A DNA stretch of 64,000 nt from Tolypeutes matacus. Taxonomy: Eukaryota; Chordata; Mammalia; Cingulata; Chlamyphoridae. Below are positions 1-14,400 of this stretch, in pieces. The notes under the pieces were generated by a model. The model was not told the DNA's origin, did no database searches, and worked only from the letters and a program-made list of their open reading frames with translations. Each line of letters opens with the position of its first letter. Position 1 is the stretch's first letter. The DNA is taken from the NCBI GenBank assembly GCA_026826555.1, contig JAKSZT010054334.1, forward strand, positions 29,100,972 to 29,164,971, in the 5' to 3' direction. A program made the translations under genes and the position numbers.

Positions 1-1002
1 GTAGCTCTATTTAATATGGAAATAATAGGATTCGGTGCTTTGGTAATTTATTTATATGAAGTAATAGAAGTAAAACAATAACTTTCCTCTTTGGAAAAAT
101 TCTTCATAGGTCCTTGATTTCTATGCATAAAACCAGTAGGCATAGTTATTGCTATGGTAAAAACAAAACTTCACACTTGGTGCTAGACCATTCTGAGTCT
201 AGCAGGTGAGGGCAGTGCTGTCTTTCCGTTCAGATAAAATGTTCATGAGTGCTGAAATATCTCATACTGAACAGTATTGCCTAAGGGAAGTGCTAGGATT
301 GTTGTTGTTTGTTTTTTGTGGGTTTTTTTAGAAAAAAAAAAAAGTGCTGGTAAAGGGGTAGAACATACAGTACCACTGGTACCACAGAATTCCATTTTAC
401 TACTTCTTCCAGGAAGAAAACATATCACACATTCATCTAGTTCCATTTTCTGTTTAAAAATATATTGAAAACATTTCATTATTCCTAATGTTATTTTAAT
501 TGAATAAATTTTTTTTCTCCATTTTACCTTTCAGTTGATAGATTTTATTTTGTCTTTTTTTTTATTTGGCATTAATATAGCTATTTAACAATGGTATTAG
601 TGTTTTTAGTATTATATCAGACAGAAATTTATGGCTCCATGATGGTAGAGGATAAATTTAGTTTACTTATTTTCTATGTTGCATCTTGCCATTTGCAAAC
701 TGGATGAAATGTTTGCCATTTCCTTCTTTAAATAAGAATTCTGGTGAATTTGCTGACTTCAGGATGTGTTAATAGGCTCTGACCTGCTTTATCATCCTGT
801 GTATTTGAGAAATGAAAACAAAGATTTGTCATGTGCTTTGCCAGTGTCAAGATGACCTATTTGGTATTTAGACTAATCAAATCTAAATGTTAGATCATTT
901 TTAAATCTAAGCATCATAAAATCTTTCTTGGTTTTTCTCTTTGTTATATAAAGAGGGACTGGCACATAGAAACTAGTTTCATAGCTGTGCCTTTTATTGT
1001 AG
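1..1002. other. MYCBP2 intron, 3' part
   Basis: AT-rich intron sequence with short T and A runs. I see no gene, clear repeat or regulatory site. Confidence 0.7.
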
Positions 1003-1125
1003 AACAAGTTCTTCTGGATCAGAATTCTCAAACCCCTCCTCCAAGCCCTTTCTCAATACAAGCTTTTAATAAAGGGGCAAGTTGCAGTGCCCAAGGATTT
1101 GACTATGGGCTCGGAAATAATAAAG
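1003..1125 (+). CDS. MYCBP2: MYCBP2 exon (first in window)
   Basis: Acceptor 'tttattgtag', donor 'aaag|gtaggt'. It enters with the last two bases of a codon and leaves with one (phase 1 to 1). It encodes 40 complete codons starting [16 protein letters not shown], a Pro/Ser-rich linker without a recognised fold. The preceding exon is outside the window. Confidence 0.93.
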
Positions 1126-4100
1126 GTAGGTGTTAAAAAGTGAGTCTTTTACTTATCTAACTGTAATACTTTTTTTATTACTTCTTCTACCCATTTTTAT
1201 TCCCATTCACCCACAAAACTTGATGAAAGTTTGTTCCAAGAAAACTAAACAGTTAAATATTATTGAAGGTGGTTGTTTACATTATTGTTTTTACTAGTTT
1301 TAGCTCAAGTTTATAGGCATTCTTGCTTTTTTTTCCTATCTTAAAGGCATTCATCGTGAATTAACATACCAAAGATTCCGTGTTACTATATGCAGTAAAA
1401 GAATTATAATTTTTATTATCCACTTATTATTAAGAGAATTATGTTGAACAACAAAGAACTTTCCAAAATGATTCATATAAAATCAGAATATTACTTTAAA
1501 ATAATCTTACATATTTACTTCATTAAATACGTGTGGTTTTAAATGAATAGCCAAGTTAACATAGTTACTTTATAATTATATGAAATGATATGTTTGAGTT
1601 TTGTATGTATAATAAAACCAGAAAGTCATAAAAACAAACAAAAGAAAACCTCTATGCCATATGAATATAAAATGTATACAGCCGTTTTTAGCAGCATTAA
1701 TGGAGGAGACAAGAATCATGGACAGTCCAAATAATCATTTTGGAAAAATTTATAACTAAAGTTCATCCAAAATTGCCTTTGTATGTAAATTCAGGTCACA
1801 TTCACATTCTTTACTATGTGACTGACCCCCACTCCTTCAAAATCAGCCATACTGTCAGCAGGTATTTAGGTGATGGGAAGGATTTACAGAGAAATAATTT
1901 TACTTTAAAATTTTATTTAAACTAATTCACAGGACTTGATTTCAAGGAATAAATACAGTGTCATTATTCCTGATTTGCAGAGCAAGAAAAATAATGAAAT
2001 AGTCAACAAAATACAAAAGGGTATCTAAGTATAAGAAATGCTAGATTTAAAATAAAATAACTTTCTACCAGATATCTTCATTTCTTTTCAGAAGGTATTT
2101 TTATGAAGAGAACCTAGCCACAAGTTTTTTTTGCTCTCCCTACTCTCTTGAATTGGTCTATTCTGTAGGCTTGAATACTATCTGCTCAGTCACTTTGTGG
2201 TAGCTATGATTTCCAGTAACAATGTGGAGTAAACGCTTGGTGGTGTTTTCTTTCTTCAACTTCCTTTCTCTCTGCAATTGTCTACCCTTAAATTAAAATC
2301 TCAATGTCTACTTACTACTACCATACTTCTATGGTAATTTGTTTTAAAGCCATGCTTGATTCAAATTGTATGCTTTCAGTCTTTAAAATGTCTAAAAGAT
2401 TGTACTGTTTGCTATTACTGTAAATCAGTCTTTAAAATATAATTTACTAAAACACTTGGAATAAAAATCAATTTTCAAAAGACAAAAATATATAATAAAG
2501 TACTTCTTTTTAAAGTGTGATTTTGCTAATAATGTTACAAAATAGAATGCACTTGGTAATAATAGGCTTTTTAAATATTTAGATGGAGCAGTATATTAAG
2601 ATGCTTAATTTGATTAAATATTTCCTACTTTTATTTATTTACTTTCCTTTAAGAACAGTTCCCATTTTCTTTAACTCTTTACACTGTCTGGGATCAAGGA
2701 TGTTTTGTGGTAAAAGTTCCTTTTCCTTAAAACAGTATTTTACAGAATTTTTCATTATCTCTAAAATCCTTTCTGTCATTCACAGTGTGAAATTTTTAAA
2801 GAATAAAGACATGTAACTTGTATACATATTTCTTTCCATATAAATCTATCCCTGGTTGGTGTTTTAGTTGAAATATTCTTTTATGAAACTTTATCATATT
2901 TAGGCTGAAATGCTACTGTTTTCCAGTTCCTGCATCAACTAGTCTAGATATGTATTTTTTTCTCTTCTCTCTTCATTGTTATTTGAACTATTTACTATAG
3001 GTACTCTCACATGATTATATTGATTTGTAGATTTAAAAATATTTTTCTGTTGAAGTCTTTTGTATTTAATATAAGGAAAAAGTGTCAGAATTCATATTCA
3101 GAGACACTATTATTCTTTTTTATCTTATAGGTCTTAAAGATTTTTGTATTATACAGCCAAGCTAAAGGGTTCCTGCTTTTCAAAATAAAAAAATAAAATA
3201 AAAAAATAGCATTTCTCCATAGTAACAACTAAGTTCAGTGAGAAAAGATAAAATATTATTTGTAACTATAATTAATTTAAATATATTAAATTAATAACAA
3301 ATACTTTGCCCTCTTCAATTCTTTATTTCAAAGAAAAACTATTCATATTATTCGCTTAGGTTCTGCATGAAATGTACTACATGTGAGGCAGACAGGTATC
3401 ATTCAGTATTGGGCACTATTGCTTAGATCCTCATTTATACATGTATGATTTTCAATCAACTTATCATAGAGTCTTCATAGACTTTTTATTATTCCAAGCT
3501 GCTGCTATATGTTGTATATGAATTTAAATGTATTTTATTTGAATGAGTGCTTCCATTAAAAAAAAAAGAGAGAGAAATTTGTTCCCTAAAATTGAGGATA
3601 ATGATTACCAACTTGCACACATTTCTGAATTGGCATAGTTTTTATTTAGTATTTAACTTTATCTGAATGTCATAAGCACCATTTACTTTGCCATTTTGGA
3701 TGTCAGTTAATAACAAGTTGTAGTTTTGACTGTTTTGCCCACTGCAGGTGACCAACTGAGTGCCATATTGAATTCTATTCAGTCACGGCCCAATCTCCCA
3801 GCTCCTTCCATCTTTGATCAAGCTGCAAAACCTCCCTCTTCCTTAGTCCACAGCCCATTTGTGTTCGGACAGCCCCTTTCCTTCCAGCAGCCTCAGCTTC
3901 AGAGTAAGTCTGTCAGCCTTACCTGCCTCATCAAACCATTTCTGAAGCTTTGTTCTGAGTTGTTTATCAGTTGCTACTTTATCAACTCACCTGATTGGTT
4001 TTATTTAATTAGAATGTTATCCCCACCCACATTTTTTGAAGCATTTAAGCTATTCTGCAACTAAGACATTTGTTTTTAATCACACATTTTTTTTTTTACT

Positions 4101-5385
4101 CTGAATAGTTTTAAAATAGGCATCATAATTTCCATTCTAATTCTAGTGTAAGTAAGTACATACTATAAACATATTAGAAAAATTCATTGGATTTAAGATT
4201 TTCTTTTTTACTATGCATGTTTATAGTAAGCTTCAGTTGTAGGGATGGATAACTTTCATTGTTTCACATTGGATTTTTGTTACTTAGAATAGTGACAACA
4301 ATATCTATTTCTTTTTTAGGAGGTACTGGGGGTTCACTTCGTCCATGGGAAGCAGGTGCTCAACCACTGAGCTACATCTGCTCCCCAGTGAAAGCTGTTT
4401 TTTTCATTTGTTTGTTTTTAGGAGGTACCGGGGATTGAACCCAGGACCTCATACATGGGAAGCAGGCATTCAACCACTTGACCTACATCTGCTCCCCCAA
4501 CAACATCTTCTTAGCTTTCCATTGTCATGTTAGCTGTACAATATTTAAACATATTCAACTGAATAAAATAGTTCATGAAAATCTGTTTACACACTCATTT
4601 TTTTTTTTTTTTAAATGCATGGCCTCTTTGCCTTAAAATAGTACAGTTATACTTAGGTTCAAATTATTTTTCCACAAAAATACTTTGGTAACTATTATCA
4701 GGATTACTTAAAAGAATGCCAGCTGGCTTGACTTTCATTAAGAACTGGGGTAGTATACACTTAACAAAGGATTTTATTCATTATGGATATTATATATCTT
4801 AGGTAAAGAGGATATAAGAATATAAACTTCTGAGTTTCCACTTTATATTAGGCAAATTTTATTAATGAAATTAATTAATTTGGAAATACAAGTAGCATCT
4901 ATAAGTATTATCAATTTCTAGCTAACCATCACATCTATTCATGGATAATATTTACTTGAATATCTTGTAAGAGAATATTTTCAAGGGAATAGAAAAGTAT
5001 TCATGTATGTGAAATAATTTTTTCTTTCCATATAAGCACTATATAGGAATGAAAGAGAAATGAAGATTTAATTTACTAATTTTATAGAACAACTTTTTAC
5101 GTTATATGTAGCCAGGTAGCAGAAAGTTTTAAAGGGAAGAACAAGGGAAAAAACAAAGGAAGGAAATCATAATTGGTCAGGAAGAAAATTTATATTAGAA
5201 ATAAATTTTTCAAAGAGAAATTTTAAATATCTTGATGTCAAAGCAGCAGCAGACAAGAGAACTAATTAGATAGTAAAAATTCTTTTGTTCTATCTTAGGA
5301 TTCATTGCAAGGGAGCGGATGTGGCTCAAGCAGTTGAGCACCTGCTTCCCACATGGGAAGTCCCAACTTTGGTTCCCAGTGCCTC

Positions 5386-5420
<35 letters not shown>

Positions 5421-8400
5421 AAGCAAAACAAATGGAAGAAATCAACTCAGGGGAGCCAGTGTGGCTCAGTGGTTGAGCGGTGGCTTCCCACATAATAAAG
5501 TTCCTGGTTCAATCCCTGGCCCCCAGTACCTAAAAAAAAAAAAAAAAAGTCATTGCAAGTCTTCATAAAAATAAATGTAATATCTATTTTCATTTTCAAA
5601 TTTTAATTAATAAAATATTTTATTTTAAAACAAAATATAACAACCATAAAAATTTTTTCTTCTTCAGTAATTGACATTGTGTCAGGATAATTTTAAGAAT
5701 ATTGTGTATAAATGTTATAAGTACCACTATTTCCTTTACCACCATCTTGGAGCAAATTTGAAATCATAGCCTAGAAATATCTCAATTACTAATTTTCTGA
5801 ATAATTTCTTGTCTAAACTCAAATAATGGGAATTAGTCCTTTTTAAAAAGCTTGTATTCTCAACAGAATATCAATGAAGTTTGGTTTCCAAATTTAAGAA
5901 AACAAAAGCCTTAATCTTCAGTATAAGTAAAAAATGCTAGAATCTAAACAATAGTTGTAATGTTTTGAAAATAAATTAGAGTTGTATTAGTCACATCTAT
6001 ATTTAGGATAGTTAAATGTGGCAGAGTACTTATTGTTAAGACTGCCTAAGATACTTTTTCTTAAACTTCACTGCCATTCCATCCACCAGCATTTCACCTT
6101 GCTTTAGAAGATTTACTCCTACTGAACTTCCCCTTACTAGTTAGTAAAGTGAAAATTGTTTTTTTCTTATAGTTTGTGATAATACAATAAAATATTATAT
6201 ATAAAAGACATAAAAATTCACTAATTTCTCATTAAACGGAGGGTCACTACTATATACAAACACATTAATGCACTGAGGTAATGTGTGTTATCTCCATTTT
6301 ATAGGTGAAGAAACATAGGCTTAGAGAGAGTAAATTATTTTCCATAGAAACATACATATTAAATGAGAGTCAGAACTTGAAGCCAGTTCTGCAAAGACCA
6401 TGTTTTAAATATTTGACTTTGTCTACTGACTGATAAATAATGAAAAATCTGTTCTTTAATATTTTTAAAATGCCTGTTTACATTTAGTTCCAGTATCTAG
6501 AGTATTAGCTTTGTTCACATTGATTATTTTCCCTTTAAAGTTTAATTTTAAGAATGTAGAGTATTTTAAAAGGAAAAAAGAATTCCTAAATGTCATCAAT
6601 CAAATTCCTAGACAAGTTCTACAGAAACACATGTAAACTGCCCATCTTTTATCTTTAGAATTTCTATGGGCATTGTCAGTAATTTCTTTTTTCCCTGAGG
6701 CATGTTTTTTTTTTCACTATTTAAAATAATTTAGTACATTAAGTTAATTTAGTACCCTAAATCTGATCACTTATTTTTAAATTAGCAAAAGTATTTTATT
6801 ATACATACACAAACACATAAATATATACATACAAATTATTTCAACTTTTATTCTAGTGAAATAGAATAGTTATGGAAATAAAAATTGTAAATGTTCTTAT
6901 TTTATCATGTGTGCATGAGCATGTGCACATGGACATGAGAGAGACGTGTATATATAGAATTTTCTAATTTTTACTTTTTCTAATTTTTACTAATTAATTT
7001 TTTTAACTTTTAACAATTATGTAGTTTTTAGAATTGCTAAGCAACTTCGCAACAAGGTTCTAGTGGATAGAGGGTGGGAAATTATATCTGTGCCTCCTTT
7101 CCTTAAGAATATAATATTCCTTATTTTTAGTATCTTTCTTCATTCCTTTTGAAAGTGTCATTTTATATCCCTTATCCCCTGACAGTCTGACATATCGATA
7201 ATAGGCACTCAGTTAATATTTATTGACTATAGATGGTGCCATCTAAAATTAGCTCTTCTTCACAGTAAACCATGAATTTTAGATTATATATTTCTTGTTA
7301 TCTTATGATAGATATTCCAGTATTTATGCAGAGAGCATCTTCAAAGAAGAGAAATACTATTTCACTAGTAATTAAAACCAGCTATACTGTGGTGCTGAGA
7401 AGTCTAATAATTCTGGGTTTATACTAATTGATCTAAGCAAGATCCTCCTTCTGAAAGACTGTATTCCAAATGATTGTGTTTAACATAGGTATTATCTGTC
7501 TTCCAAGAGGCTATTTTTAGTTTTTGGTAGAAAAAAGGTAAATAAAGCATTATTTACTATTCTCCCAGAGATTTTAAACATGTAATGTACAATATATGAT
7601 AAAATATATAGAACTTTTAAAGCCCAGATATGATAACCCTGGGTTACCTTGCAATAAGAGTTTTCAATTTTATACCCATATATCACTTTCCTAAATGAAA
7701 CAGAACGTTTGTTAAATGTGACAAAGCATCAACTTGGGTATCTGCATGGATATTTATTTTACATTTGAGAGTACTAATATACTAAAGTACATTGCTTACT
7801 TTTAGCATATAGAGATGTAGCCATGCAAAGACTTAAAGCTGAAATTTTCCCTCAAGCCCTTACTAGCCTTAATTAAGCTATCTGACACTTCTAAGCGTTT
7901 GTTATCTCATCCATAAAACGGGTGCCTATTAAATGTCATCTGCTGATATTATTGCCGTTTGAGGCAAACATTTAACATCTCTCTTGCTCCAAGAAAATGT
8001 AGAAGTCTGAGTGAGAACAGTCTATTCTTAGTATGGAATAAGTTGCAGGATTTAGTAATAGACAAATGAGGTTTCCTAGCTACTGCTCAGTCCATTTTTT
8101 CTGCATTATTTGTTTTGAGATTAATTCTTTATATATATATATATATAAAATTAGAGAAGTGAGCTTACAAAACAATGTACAGAATTCTCATACATCACCC
8201 CTCTACCAACGCCTTACTCTGTTGTGGAACATTTGTTACAGATTATGAAAGAACATGAGCAGACTATTGCCACTAACTATGGTTCATAGTGTAATTGAGA
8301 TTAATTCTTAATACAGTAGGACTATATTCAGATATTTGTATGAATGTTATTTTGAAAGCCGATTTGTTTCTAAGACTTAGAGGTCATTTCTATCCTGGTT

Positions 8401-11400
8401 TATAATCACACCACAGAACTTGTCAGGCGTTTTCTTGCCATGAGGGTGTAGTATAGTAAATGGAAAATTGGACTTGAGACATGGGATTGAAACCTGTGTT
8501 TTATTTTCTATTCTTCCTTTGCTAGTTTTGTGACACTAAATTGATTTCTTTGGTCCTCTTCTACTCCTGAAGAAAAATTATATAATAACTTTTGACAAAG
8601 ATTTTATAAAAATCAGAGTCACGGTCTATTCTAACGTTCTTCATGCTTGAACCTTAGCATCTGTCACAATAGCCAATATATGTATTTTAGTTTTGGCTCT
8701 AACATCCCTAGCATCCCTACAAATTCTTATCCTTTTAGTCATGCACCTAAATTTATTTTCATTCAGCTTAGCCATCTTCTCTGTGGTATGAAAGTATTTT
8801 TAAAGCCTTGAACCATGTTCTTTTGCCTACTTCATCAGCAGTTTCTTCATTCCAAGAATTCAAACCAAAGAGGATACTGATGTCTAATTTATAAGACAGT
8901 GTTTCCTAGTGCATCTGTTTGCTTTCTCCCAACTATATTTGACCTTTTACCTCTCTTTTCCTACCTTCTCATTGGCTACTATGTTTATTCCATCCTTCAT
9001 CAGCATCTTACTTCAGGTGGGTTATTCATCCTTCCATCAGTTATTCACTACACTTTTATTAAATATCTACTCTGTGCTAGGTTATGGGGACTAAAAAGGT
9101 AAAGAAAATATGATCACAGATTTTGAAGCACTTCCAGAATATTGTGGAAGTCAGAAAGGTTAAAAAAATAAAAAAAAAATAAAAAGTTGTTGGCATTGTT
9201 TTACATGCTAGAGGAATATACACAGGATGCAATGGAAACATAAGAGAGAAAGCTCCTAGCTCAGCCTGGAAAGGTTAAAAGCATTCAGTATTAAAGGATT
9301 CATAGGAATTTGTCAGGTAATGGGAGTAGGGTATGTTAAAAAGCATTCCAACTAAGAATAACAAAAGCTAAGTTATAGAGATTCACTAATTCAACAGATA
9401 TTTATTAAGCACCATCTACATGCCAGGCATTCTTATTCTAAGTACTGGTCATGCAAAAGAGAGGAGTTTGGAAGATTTTGTAATTATACAAGTGGAAAAT
9501 GATAGTAGCTTTACCAGGGAACTAGCCACTGAGAAGGTAATAAATAGTTGAATACCGAATATGTTTTGAAGAACCACCAACAGGTTGCTTATATCAGATT
9601 GAAAAAGCAGTGAGAAAAAGAAAATAGAAAGGGGAAAGCTAAGTTTTTGACCAAGGTATTTGAAAGAATGTAGCTCCCATTTACTATGGGGATTGTAGGA
9701 TAACCAAGTTTTAGGAGCTTAACTTTGAACATTATATTGGTCAGCTACTGCTACATAACAAACCACCCCAGAATTTACAACTTAAAACAAGCACTATTAA
9801 TTTAGTTCACAATTCTATAGACTGGCAGATTTGTCTGGCTTCAGCTAGACAGTTTTTCTGGTCTTGGCTGGGTTCCTTCATCTGTAGTCAGCCAATGGGA
9901 GCTGAGCATTGGCTGGGATGAAAGGAGTGACTGAGCCACTTGTGTCTTATCATTCATTGGTCTAACATGGGCTTGTTTACATGGAGATGGCAGGAGTCTG
10001 AGAGAGCAGAAGCATGCACAGTCTCTTGAGGCTTGGGCTAGGAACTGGCACAACATCATGTGTGCTTTATTCTCTTGTTCAAAGCAAGTCACTAAGCCAG
10101 CCTGTGTCCAAGGGGGAGAAATAGACACTACTTCTTAACAAGAAGAGTACATAGGGTCATGGGTACAGAAAGAATAATTGTGACCATGTTTGTAAACAGT
10201 CTATCCCAGATAAGTCTGAAATTCCTATCAAATCCAAGTGGAGATATCAAGTTAGGATGGATATATGAGCCTTGAGTTCAGGGGGAATGTGTGGGCAGGG
10301 CATATAAGTTGGGAATTTATTAGCTTATAGTAGAATAATTTGAGAGTTGTAGAGAGTTATAGTTTTATCTGTATAGGTGGATATAAGCCATAAGATTGTG
10401 TGAGAGCAGCAAGAGAGTAGGTATAGATAGAAAAGAAGCCTAAAGACTGAGCCTTAGGGCACTTTAGCATTTGGAGGTGGAAGAGAAGTGGAGAAATCAG
10501 CAAAAGAAACTGAGAAGTGGCCATGGAGATAAGAGGAAAACCACGTGAGGATAGTGTTTCTGGAAGCCAAGTGAAGAAAATGTTTTAGCGGGATAGTAAT
10601 AAGCTGTATCAAATGTTGCTGATGGTAAAATGAGGACTGAGAATTGACCATTGGATTTAACAACATGGAAGGCATTAATGACCTTGATAAAAGTCATGTC
10701 AGTAGCAAGATGCTAAGGCTTGATGTGAGTGGGTTCAAGAGAAAAAGGGAAAAGAGAAATTTGGAAATAAGCAGTATAGATAATTCTGTCAAGATTTTCA
10801 GTAAAGAAAAAGAAAGTAATAGGGTAGTGCCAGGAAAGAGGATGTGGGGTCTGGATAGATTTCATTTTGTTTTGTTTGTTTGTTTGTTTGTTTGTTTGTT
10901 TGTTTGTTTTTTTAAAGATTTTATTTATTTATTCATTTATCCCCCCCTTGCTGCTTTTGCTCGCTGGGTCAGCTAACCATACCGTGCGGGCGGGCTTGCC
11001 TTCACCAGGAGGCCCCGGGAACCAAACCCGGGGCCTCCCATATGGTAAACGGGAGCCCTACTGATTGAGCCACAGCCGCTTCCCATTGTTTGTTTTTTAA
11101 TGGGGGAAAAAGTAACATCAAGGATTTTTCCTGATGGGGATGATGCAGTAGAGAGAAAAAAACTTGATATGCAGGAGCGAGGAGAGAATTCGCTGGATGT
11201 TCTTACATGGGTGCAGGGATGGGATCCATGATGCAAGTGGAAAGGTGGGCTAATGACGACCACAAATAGTTTATCCATCTCACTGCAGAGAAAGAAGAAT
11301 ATATGGTATTGGGAACTTGAGGTTTGTTTTCTGTTTGCTTCTTTTTCCTCAGTAAAATAGGAAGCAGTTGTCAATTTAGATTTAGGGTGGAGAGAGAGTG

Positions 11401-14400
11401 TTGAGGTTTGAGGAAGGAGGAGAAGGTATAAAATAATAATAGCTAATGTATGAAATATTTGACACCTGCCAAGCACCATTCTAAGGACTCCATATTAATG
11501 AACCCATTTGAGTCAAGTCAGAGAGCATGATTCATTTGAGAAACTTCACAGATTTGTAGCTTAGAACATGAGTGGCCTAGTGACAGTGTATTAGACTAAA
11601 GAGGATGGGGCCAGATCATCAAGGGTCTTATAAACCATACTTAGTAGCTTAGACTTTATCCTGTAAGTACAGTGAATGAATGGAGGGAACAGGTGAAGAA
11701 AATAGATAGCTCTGCAAAATTTTCTTAAAAAGGAGTGTCATAATCAGTTTTACATTTGTGAAAGATAACTGAAAATATTATGAAAAAAGTCAGAGAAAGG
11801 AAGAGTGTTAGAGGCAGGGGATCCAGAGAAAAACTGAGTCGGGCTTAAACTAAGATGAATTACAGTGGGAATATATAAGAAGGAACAAAGTTAGAAATAT
11901 TTAAGTGGTATAATGGAAAGGACATGGTAATCATAAATATAGGAGCCAGTCTAGAATGACATCCAGTTTCCTGGATTTGTTTTGAAAAGTAGTAATACTT
12001 ACCTAATATCAAAAATACAGAATAAAATGCAGGTTTGAAGGAAAGCATGAGTTCAGTTGAGTAATTTAGCTCCAGTAGGCCTGAATATAATTTGAAGGTG
12101 GGAAACATATTTAGCATTCTCATAACTAAAGATACTGTTGTTTTCTGGTAAGATGAAAATACACCATTAAATTATTCATATATTCATTTTTAGTAAAAAT
12201 TAACCATTAAAGCATTTTCATGATTTTGCACTTAATTAAATTAAAAGAGATCTTTAAGTATTTCAAATTACGTTTTCATGTTAGGTCTGCCTTTTCTCCC
12301 ATTTTGCTATTCTCTTAAACTTCTATATTGTAGTATATCTAATTACTTAGGCTTAGTGAAATGAAGTGTTACAATAGAAATATATCTTACAGTGGGAATG
12401 AATCTTTTAAATCAGACTTTTCGTTCCCTATCATTAAAGAATTTTTCTTTCCCCCTTTAGTTCATTTAAGAAATCTATGCAATCAGCAGCCATTTTGTCT
12501 TATGATGGTAGAATTTTTGTGTTTGAGGGGCTGAAGAAGTCATCAACTCCAGCATGTGACTTACCCAAAGTCATACAGTTCGCTGGTGGTAAATCTAGGA
12601 ATATGAGTCTCCTTACTCACTCTAGTGGTATTTTTCTACTATATTTCATTACCTTTTGTGGAATGTAAGAATTGAAAATGACAAGAGCTCATTTAGTCCT
12701 TTCTTCTTATTTTATGCCATATGTCCCTGTATCAGTCAGCCAAAGGGGTGTTGATGCAAAGTACCAGAAATCTGTTGGCTTTTATAAAGGGTATTTATTT
12801 GGGGTAAAAGCTTACAGTTAAAAGGCCCTAAAGAGTCCAACTCAAGGTTGCCTTTTCACCAGTCAGTTGCCCCACATTGAGGCAAGATGATGGGCGATCT
12901 CTGCCTAGTCTCCCCTTCCTTCCTTCCTCTTAAGACTCTGTGGGCCCAGCTTCTTCCAATCTCAGCTGTAGGCTGGCATGGGACTCGTCTCTCACGGCTT
13001 CCTATATCAGTCTGGCATAGGGCTCATTTCTTTCCAGGCTTTCTCGGCTGCTCAGCTGCAAACTATCAGGTGAATGGCTGAGCTGCCTTCCTGGGGCTTT
13101 AGCTGTTTGAGCCTTCTCCTTTCTGTCACATGGCAGGACCGAAATGACCAAGTTCTCTTCTCTTCCCGTGTCTATGGAGCTCTCTCTCTTCCTGTGTCTT
13201 CTTGAGTGAGTGCCAAGGGGGTGGGGACTTAACCTGAGTCACGCTCTACTGAAGTGGCCGAATCAAAGGCCCTAAATTGATTTAATCAAGTAAATTAAAA
13301 CCTTTGAATGTAATATAATCGAAGGGTATCACACCCAGAGGAACTGACCAGTGTACAAACATAATCCTTCTCTTTTTGGGGGTTCATAAATAATCTCAAA
13401 CTGTTGTCCCTCAACAACATCCTGATAAACTTTTGCCACATGAGAAATTCACTATATCACAAAGCAATTTTGGTTGTCAGTTCTTCCCAACCTTTTATTA
13501 GAGAATATGGAAACAAAAATGCCTCCCTCCACCTCCCCACCACCACCACACACACACACACACTAATAATAAATGAAAGAATGGAACCATACCTTTACTT
13601 TATCTTTACTTAACATGTTTCCCTAGTTTGAGGCAGTGAGCTAGTGCCTGCTTTTTTCTTCTTTCTCTAAACATCACTTTAAAAGTATCTTATCCTAAAA
13701 GCATTTTTGTTTTGATTTAGGCTTTAGCTGTCTTTGTGCTACCTTAGTGTTGTAGCCTTGTCAGGATATCACATCTGGAGGTAGGACATAGCTACCATAG
13801 TTAATGTTAACCACCTGATCAATGTCTCATTTCTCTGCTGTATAGTTAATATCTGTACAGCAACTAATTAGCAATTTGTGGGGAGGCAGAATTTTACTTT
13901 TAAGAACATCCCCAGCCCTCTGTGTCTCAAGTAACTGCAATTAAGGAACAATATGTCTGTATTTTCTCAGAATTTTTAAAAAATTATTCTGAAGCGTGTA
14001 GAATACATGCACTCAAATTACGCTCAGAATTTTCCTGTCTCAGCTACAAATTCTGAAATGGTGTACTTTCCCCCAATGTTATAGCCCTTAACCTTATTTA
14101 CTACGCATTTACTATACGTGTAATAATAATATACTATAAATATGTTTAATTCAAGTGCAATTAGGTCTAGAAGTTATTTAATACAATGTATTAATTTCTT
14201 ACAAAATTTCCTCAAGTTCTTTCAAATTTCTCTGTTGGGATTGCACCTAGTAGTTTTACTAAGACTATAAAATTCATAACTGCTATACTGCCTCCTCAAA
14301 ACTAGACAATATGTGAAGCAAAAATACATGCTGAATATTATTTCTGCTAGTTATATGTATCTTCCCAGTGGAATGTTCTGTGAAAAAATATCCCATCGGT

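Noticed and set aside
10973..11479. 168-residue open frame on the minus strand
   Set aside because: Its 3' part is the antisense SINE at 10912-11084 and the rest is low-complexity repeat; no domain recognised.
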